From: Bradyrhizobium erythrophlei
GTDB lineage: Bacteria > Pseudomonadota > Alphaproteobacteria > Rhizobiales > Xanthobacteraceae
Direction of reading: 5' to 3'
NCBI RefSeq assembly: GCF_900142985.1
Contig: NZ_LT670849.1
Coordinates: 7,084,501-7,148,500, forward strand
DNA: 64,000 nt
Positions 59,629 to 64,000 of this stretch are shown piece by piece. The translations under genes and the position numbers were made by a program. The notes under the pieces are model-generated. The model ran no database searches. It saw nothing but the letters and a program-made list of their open reading frames with translations, and was not told the origin of the DNA. Position 1 is the first letter of the stretch. Each line of letters starts with the position of its first letter.

Positions 59629-60636
59629 ATGTTGCTCCTCGAATCCCTCCCGACAGTCATCGGAACGGCCGCGGTGGCGCCCGCGCTTCTTATCCTGTGG
59701 CTCGTGGTTGCCGCCGATGAACGGCCGGGACCGCCGGCCAAGGTGTGGACAGCCTTTTTCCTTGGTGCGGCGAGCATTTCCCTGCTCGGGTTGATACGTG
59801 CGCCCTTCGCGGCGCTCTTGTCCGCACCCGACAATCCCTGGCTCGCCCAAGGACTGCATTCGCTGTTCGGCGTCGCATTGCCGGAAGAAAGTGTGAAGAT
59901 CTTCGTCATTGCGATCGTCTCGGTATGGCGAAGGCGGTTCAGCGACCCCATGGACACGGTCGTCTATGGCGCGGCCGCGGGTCTCGGCTTCGCGGCTTAT
60001 GAAAACCTCGCTTACCTCGTTCAGCATGCCGATATGTGGCAATCGCTGGCCGCGTTGCGCAGCGTTCTCACCGTTCCGTTCCACGGTGCGCTGGGGATCA
60101 TCGCTGGCGCTTACCTTGCGATCGCACGATCCGGTACGGCGCTCGGCGCCCACCGCCATCATCGCGACTGGGCCCGTATCGTGAGCCGCATTCTGGTGCT
60201 GGCGGGACCAGTGGGGCTGCATGCCGCGTTCGACTTTCCGCTGCTGACCTTGCAGAAGAATCCCGACATCGACAGCACCACCCGTCTCGTCCTGGGCGCG
60301 TCCAGCGTGCTGATCGGCTTCTCCTCGATCGCCTTTGCGGCGCGCCTGGTGCGACGGGTCGGCCGCCACCACGCGCCCCGAACCGCGCTGGCGCGCGAGC
60401 GGCTCAGCCAGCTTCGGCGAATGTGGGCCCTGCTGGTGGTAGGCGGCGGGGCGGGCTTTGCGGGCGTCGTTTTTGTCCTCTCGTCGGTCCACCACTGGCT
60501 GTCCAATCCGGATCGCAACGTCACGCTCGTGCTCATTCCGATCGGATTTCTCTCGATCCTGATCGGCTTTGCGTTGTTGGTGGTGACGACGGCGATCTAT
60601 TTTCTCGGCCGTGAGCGCATCCGCGCCCAGGCGTAA
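59629..60636 (+). CDS. PrsW-family intramembrane metalloprotease
   Basis: 335 residues with eight or nine transmembrane helices. Metal motif 1 is ALPEESVKIF (Glu86-Glu87 and Lys), motif 2 YGAAAGLGFAAYEN, motif 3 VPFHGALGIIAGAY and motif 4 GLHAAFDF, together the four PrsW/PrsW-like signatures. It cleaves membrane anchors of regulatory proteins (B. subtilis PrsW cuts RsiW); the target here is unknown. Its start ATG 59629 lacks a strong ribosome site. It is in front of the HdeD gene, 142 bases away. Confidence 0.87.
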   Translation: MLLLESLPTVIGTAAVAPALLILWLVVAADERPGPPAKVWTAFFLGAASISLLGLIRAPFAALLSAPDNPWLAQGLHSLFGVALPEESVKIFVIAIVSVWRRRFSDPMDTVVYGAAAGLGFAAYENLAYLVQHADMWQSLAALRSVLTVPFHGALGIIAGAYLAIARSGTALGAHRHHRDWARIVSRILVLAGPVGLHAAFDFPLLTLQKNPDIDSTTRLVLGASSVLIGFSSIAFAARLVRRVGRHHAPRTALARERLSQLRRMWALLVVGGGAGFAGVVFVLSSVHHWLSNPDRNVTLVLIPIGFLSILIGFALLVVTTAIYFLGRERIRAQA

Positions 60637-60671
60637 AATCTCCGATCCCTGCCGGGTCAAGGCTGACGCGG

Positions 60672-60689
60672 GTGTTAGAATCGGACCAC
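60672..60689 (+). repeat. Decayed arm of MITE element 1
   Basis: GTGTTAGAATCGGACCAC differs at two positions from 52133-52150 (ATGTTAGAATTGGACCAC type). No matching second arm is near, so it is a remnant. Confidence 0.5.
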
Positions 60690-60778
60690 AAGCCCGCCGG
60701 ATGCGCTATATTTGCGTCGTCACAGAACCGCGTCATTCTGATTGAGGCTGGATCGCTTAACCGGTACGGGAGATTGCG

Positions 60779-61345
60779 ATGACCCACGACAATGCGGAGC
60801 TACCGACGAAAATGCGCGATGCCGTTCGTGAGCACTGGAAAGCGCTGCTGATCGAGGGCATTCTGTTGTCGATTTTCGGACTGGCCGCCATCGTCGTGCC
60901 ACCAGCCGCCAGCCTTGCCGTGACGATCCTCCTCGGCTGGCTATTTCTGATCAGCGGCATCGCCGGGCTCGCTTTGACCTTCTGGGCCCGTGAATTGCCG
61001 GGCTTCTGGTGGTCACTGATCTCGGCTGCACTTGCGGTCCTCGCGGGCCTCATTCTTCTGGCCCAGCCGGCACAAGGCACGCTCACGCTGACGATCGTGG
61101 TCGGAGCCTATTTCCTGGCCGAAGGCGTCGCCACCATCATGTATGCGCTGGAGCACCGCCGCGAGCTCTCGGGCCGCTGGTCGTGGATGCTGATCGCAGG
61201 CCTCATGGACATCCTGATCGCAGCGATCATCATCACGGGGTTGCCAGGATCGGCCCTGTGGGCGATCGGCCTTCTGGTCGGCATCAACCTGCTGTTTGGC
61301 GGCGCGACCTTGATCGGCGTGGCGCTCGCGGCGCGCAACGCCTGA
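60779..61345 (+). CDS. HdeD family membrane protein (DUF308)
   Basis: 188 residues with six transmembrane helices in three paired repeats. HWKALLIEGILLSIFGLAAI, PPAASLAVTILLGWLFLISG, GFWWSLISAALAVLAGLILL and SWMLIAGLMDILIAAII are the HdeD repeats. HdeD is linked to acid resistance in E. coli at high cell density; the mechanism is unknown. The gene converges with the small secreted protein gene, five bases apart. Confidence 0.88.
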   Translation: MTHDNAELPTKMRDAVREHWKALLIEGILLSIFGLAAIVVPPAASLAVTILLGWLFLISGIAGLALTFWARELPGFWWSLISAALAVLAGLILLAQPAQGTLTLTIVVGAYFLAEGVATIMYALEHRRELSGRWSWMLIAGLMDILIAAIIITGLPGSALWAIGLLVGINLLFGGATLIGVALAARNA

Positions 61346-61350
61346 AAACA

Positions 61351-61578
61351 TCAGCAGCCGCGGCAAATGCTCTTGATCTTGCGATCGAGCTCGGCGTCTT
61401 CGCGCTTCTCGGCATCAGTCGCGGCGGGATTATTCTTGCCTTCCGGCACCTGGTCCGCCCGGGGCTGGCGGTGACCGACAGGCGCAGGCAACGGCCCGTC
61501 CCGCTTGGTGGTTTGCGCCATCGCCGCCGACCCGATCGTCAGCATCAGAACTGTTGCCGTCATCGCTAGTTTTTGCAT
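61351..61578 (-). CDS. Small secreted protein with Cys-x2-Cys end
   Basis: 75 residues from ATG 61578. Signal peptide MQKLAMTATVLMLTIGSAAM, then a hydrophilic mature part (TTKRDGPLPAPVGHRQPRAD) rich in Glu/Asp/Lys, ending KIKSICRGC. The ribosome site is weak. Not recognised; the pattern resembles small periplasmic proteins of rhizobia. Confidence 0.62.
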   Translation of the reverse strand: MQKLAMTATVLMLTIGSAAMAQTTKRDGPLPAPVGHRQPRADQVPEGKNNPAATDAEKREDAELDRKIKSICRGC

Positions 61579-61635
61579 CTGTCTGTTCCGTCTTCGACGC
61601 TTACCCCTGAAATCCACACCTTTCCAGAAAAGTGT

Positions 61636-62745
61636 TCACGGAGCCGGGGGGTAGAGGTGAACGTCACCGCAATAATCCACGATACGATAGCGGGTTTCGG
61701 CGGACTGTTCACGATCTGCGGAGAAAGATTTTTCGACCGAAAGGTAGTTCGGCCCCGCCGGCACCTTGCCGTGGCCGCCCGGGATATCGACCACAAAATC
61801 GGGCTGACACAGCCCGGACACCCGACCGCGCAGCGCACGCATGATGTCCTGGCCTCGTGCCAGCGTCGTTCGCAGATGCGAAGTCCCCGGCGCGAGATCG
61901 CCGTGATGCAGATAATAGGGCTTGATCCGGCACTCGACGAAACCGCGCATCAAGGCCTCGAGCGTCTCGGGATCGTCATTGACGCCGCGCAAGAGCACGG
62001 TTTGGCTTACCATCGGAATCCCGGCATCGATGAGGGCCGCGCACGCAGCGCGCGCGTTCGGCGTCAGTTCGCGAACGTGATTGGCGTGGAGCGACACCCA
62101 TGTCGCCACCCCCTCGATTTTCAATGCAGCAATCATCTTGACACTGATGCGCTGAGGTTCGGCGACCGGCACGCGGCTGTGGATGCGAACGACCTTCACG
62201 TGATCGATTTGCGCCAGATCCGCCATCACTTCGGAAAGGCGGCGCGGCGACAGCATCAGGGGATCGCCGCCGGTCAGGATGACTTCCCATATTTCCGAAT
62301 GCGCTCGGATATAGGCGAGCGCGTTGTTGTAGGCGCCTTCCGAAAGCGTGGTCGCCTTGCCGGGACCAACCATCTCACGGCGAAAACAAAACCGGCAATA
62401 GACCGCGCAGACATGTACCAGCTTGAACAGGACGCGGTCGGGATAGCGATGCACGATGCCGGCGACCGGCGAACGCGCGTCGTCGCCGATCGGATCGGGC
62501 TTCTCGTTGGCTTGCGCCACCAGCTCATCGGCGCTCGGAATGTACTGGCGTGCAATCGGATCGAGCGGATCGTCGGGATCGATCAGCGCCGCCACCTCGG
62601 GGGTCACCGCGATCGCATAGCGTGATGCGACTTTTTCCAGCGCCGGAAGATCCTCGACCGGCGCAAGCCCGCGCGCGACCAGTTCAGCCGGTTCGCGCAG
62701 GGTCGTGGTGGGTTGAATGGTTATACTACTTCTCATGTCTCTCAT
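61636..62745 (-). CDS. epmB: EF-P (R)-beta-lysine mutase, radical SAM
   Basis: 369 residues from ATG 62745, whose ATGA overlaps the epmA stop. The radical-SAM cluster is Cys113-x3-Cys117-x2-Cys120 in HVCAVYCRFCFRRE. VILTGGDPLMLSPRRL and VRIHSRVPVAEPQRI are SAM- and PLP-site motifs of the lysine 2,3-aminomutase family; PLP Lys lies in the IPGGHGKVPAG loop. It converts Lys to (R)-beta-lysine for EF-P modification. The adjacent epmA and divergent efp make the assignment strong versus a catabolic KamA. Confidence 0.92.
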   Translation of the reverse strand: MRDMRSSITIQPTTTLREPAELVARGLAPVEDLPALEKVASRYAIAVTPEVAALIDPDDPLDPIARQYIPSADELVAQANEKPDPIGDDARSPVAGIVHRYPDRVLFKLVHVCAVYCRFCFRREMVGPGKATTLSEGAYNNALAYIRAHSEIWEVILTGGDPLMLSPRRLSEVMADLAQIDHVKVVRIHSRVPVAEPQRISVKMIAALKIEGVATWVSLHANHVRELTPNARAACAALIDAGIPMVSQTVLLRGVNDDPETLEALMRGFVECRIKPYYLHHGDLAPGTSHLRTTLARGQDIMRALRGRVSGLCQPDFVVDIPGGHGKVPAGPNYLSVEKSFSADREQSAETRYRIVDYCGDVHLYPPAP

Positions 62746-63788
62746 TCTGGCGGCGTCCAAACCACCTGATCGACCGACGTGGCACCGCTTGCAAGCATCA
62801 CCAGCCTGTCAAAACCAAGCGCAACGCCGCTTGCCTCCGGCATGCAGGCGACCGCGGCGAGGAAATCTTCGTCCAGCGGATAGCGCTCGCCGTACCGCCG
62901 CTGCTTTTCATCCATGGCAAGGGTAAAGCGGCGACGTTGTTCGGAAGCATCAGTCAGTTCACCAAATCCATTCGCCAATTCCACACCGCAGGCATAGACC
63001 TCGAAACGCTCGGCGACGCGTGGATCGGTTGAAGCGACACGCGCGAGCGCGGCCTCCGGTATCGGATATTCGTAGAGTAAGGTAAGGCGTCCTTGCCCCA
63101 GATTTGGTTCAACGAACTCGACCAGTATCTTACTGAAGATATCGGACCATGTGTCGTCAGTAGTAATACGGACCTTGGTGCCCGTTGCCGTTGCGAGCTT
63201 CGTGCGGTCGCCTTCGCCGTCGACGACGGTGGCCAACATATCGATACCAGCGAAGCGCTCGAATGCCTGCGCAACTGTCAGCAGCTCCGGCTCCGCGAAA
63301 GGATCAGCGGCCCGTCCCCGAAACGTGAACTGTCCGATTCCCGTTGCTTGGGCTGCGTGAGCAATCAGCACGACAGCATCCGCCATGATGGCATCGTAGG
63401 CGGCGTTCGCGCGGTACCACTCCAGCATGGTGAATTCCGGCAAATGCAGCCGGCCGCGCTCGCGGTCACGAAACACCCGGGCAAACTCGAATATTTTGGC
63501 CTCGCCCGCCGCAAGCAGCTTCTTGCAGGCGAATTCGGGCGAAGTCCGCAAATATCTGGGGACATCGCCGCCGTCAGAACCGGTCAATTCGACGCGTGGC
63601 GCGTGCAAATGGGTCTCGTTGCCCGGCGAGACTTGCAGAATCGCCGTTTCCACCTCCGTGAAGCCCTGTTCATCGAACCAGGCCCGGGCGGCCCGGGTGA
63701 TGGCACTTCTGGCGGCTAAAAACGGCTTGATATCGGCGCGCCGGGCGGAGGACCACCATGGCGAAGGGCTCTTGTCCGCAGTCATCAA
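62742..63788 (-). CDS. epmA: EF-P lysine aminoacylase (GenX/PoxA)
   Basis: 348 residues, a class II Lys-tRNA synthetase catalytic domain without the anticodon-binding domain. Motif 2 is FEFARVFRDRERGRLHLPEF, motif 3 EASGVALGFDRLVMLASG; TSPEFACKKLLAAGEAKIFE is the paralogue-specific loop. It attaches beta-lysine to a conserved Lys of EF-P. It cotranslates with epmB through a four-base overlap. Start 63788 or the next ATG 63785. Confidence 0.94.
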   Translation of the reverse strand: MMTADKSPSPWWSSARRADIKPFLAARSAITRAARAWFDEQGFTEVETAILQVSPGNETHLHAPRVELTGSDGGDVPRYLRTSPEFACKKLLAAGEAKIFEFARVFRDRERGRLHLPEFTMLEWYRANAAYDAIMADAVVLIAHAAQATGIGQFTFRGRAADPFAEPELLTVAQAFERFAGIDMLATVVDGEGDRTKLATATGTKVRITTDDTWSDIFSKILVEFVEPNLGQGRLTLLYEYPIPEAALARVASTDPRVAERFEVYACGVELANGFGELTDASEQRRRFTLAMDEKQRRYGERYPLDEDFLAAVACMPEASGVALGFDRLVMLASGATSVDQVVWTPPE

Positions 63789-63927
63789 CCAATCGCCTTA
63801 TCGGGTCCGCAAAATGCTAGCTTCCAAGCACAAAATCAGTATGTTGCAGCCCGAAACCGCCCCCACCGGCCCCCAGGGAAGCCCCTGCCAGGCCCGACCC
63901 CGGGCCAGAATATCAGGAAAAACAGCT

Positions 63928-64000
63928 TTGAAAGTCATCGCCAGCTCTATTCGCAAAGGCAACATTATTGAGCAAGACGGCAAGCTCTATGTGGTGCTTA
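63928..64000 (+). CDS. efp: Elongation factor P, partial (runs off window)
   Basis: Only the first ~24 codons are present: TTG start at 63928, then KVIASSIRKGNIIEQDGKLY and VVL. This is the N-terminal KOW-like domain start of EF-P. AGGAAAA lies eight bases upstream of TTG. EF-P relieves ribosome stalling at polyproline. It diverges from epmA-epmB, giving a complete EF-P modification locus; the modified Lys (~34) is beyond the window. Confidence 0.9.
   Translation, partial: MKVIASSIRKGNIIEQDGKLYVVL

Overview
The window looks like chromosome from a high-GC alphaproteobacterium of the Bradyrhizobium/Rhodopseudomonas/Afipia group. The grounds are a BA14K-type secreted protein, Gly/Tyr-rich small secreted proteins, typical rhizobial micro-proteins, an NAD-dependent Fds-type formate dehydrogenase, DUF5681 and recombinase genes of the kind found in Bradyrhizobium islands, and 29-30 bp ATGTC...GACAT interspersed repeats. 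The species assignment is inference; no search was run.

Layout. (1) 1-3.9 kb: chromosomal flank with small secreted and membrane proteins, a GloA-like glyoxalase, a glutathione S-transferase and a PilZ protein, ending in tRNA-Glu(TTC). (2) 3.94-39.2 kb: a genomic island of about 35 kb in the 3' end of that tRNA. It is bounded by a 16-bp direct repeat, has a tyrosine integrase just inside the left end, and carries matching 12-bp putative arm sites near both ends. Its cargo has three Tat-type sulfatases, two formylglycine-generating enzymes (FGE), three DUF1254/DUF1214 proteins, two outer-membrane beta-barrels, a PAS histidine kinase, a TAXI-type TRAP binding protein, and a DUF3604/parvulin/HupE operon. 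The right third (33.5-39 kb) is a backbone of small genes: serine recombinase, DUF5681, a winged-helix protein, PadR and several micro-proteins, some decayed. (3) 39.4-53.8 kb: a molybdenum/formate locus with three MoeA paralogues (one fused to a periplasmic-binding-like domain), a TonB receptor and a ModA-like protein diverging around a ModE-type box, FdsA, a fused FdsG-FdsB, TusA, FdhD and MobA. (4) 53.9-64 kb: DUF2061 proteins, a CFA-synthase-like methyltransferase, an M20-type amidohydrolase, enoyl-CoA hydratase, a PrsW protease, an HdeD protein, and epmB-epmA diverging from efp, which runs off the window.

How it fits together. In the island, each FGE gene lies directly upstream of a sulfatase in apparent operons: FGE1-sulfatase A, probably followed by the TAXI protein and DUF4239; and FGE2-sulfatase C-DUF1254-DUF1254-sulfatase B-kinase-porin. 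This suggests a transferable module that takes up, desulfates and senses an unknown sulfated compound. In the Mo locus, TonB/ModA-like proteins would bring in molybdate, MoeA and MobA would build bis-MGD, TusA and FdhD would sulfurate it, and FdsA/FdsGB would oxidise formate to CO2 with NAD+.
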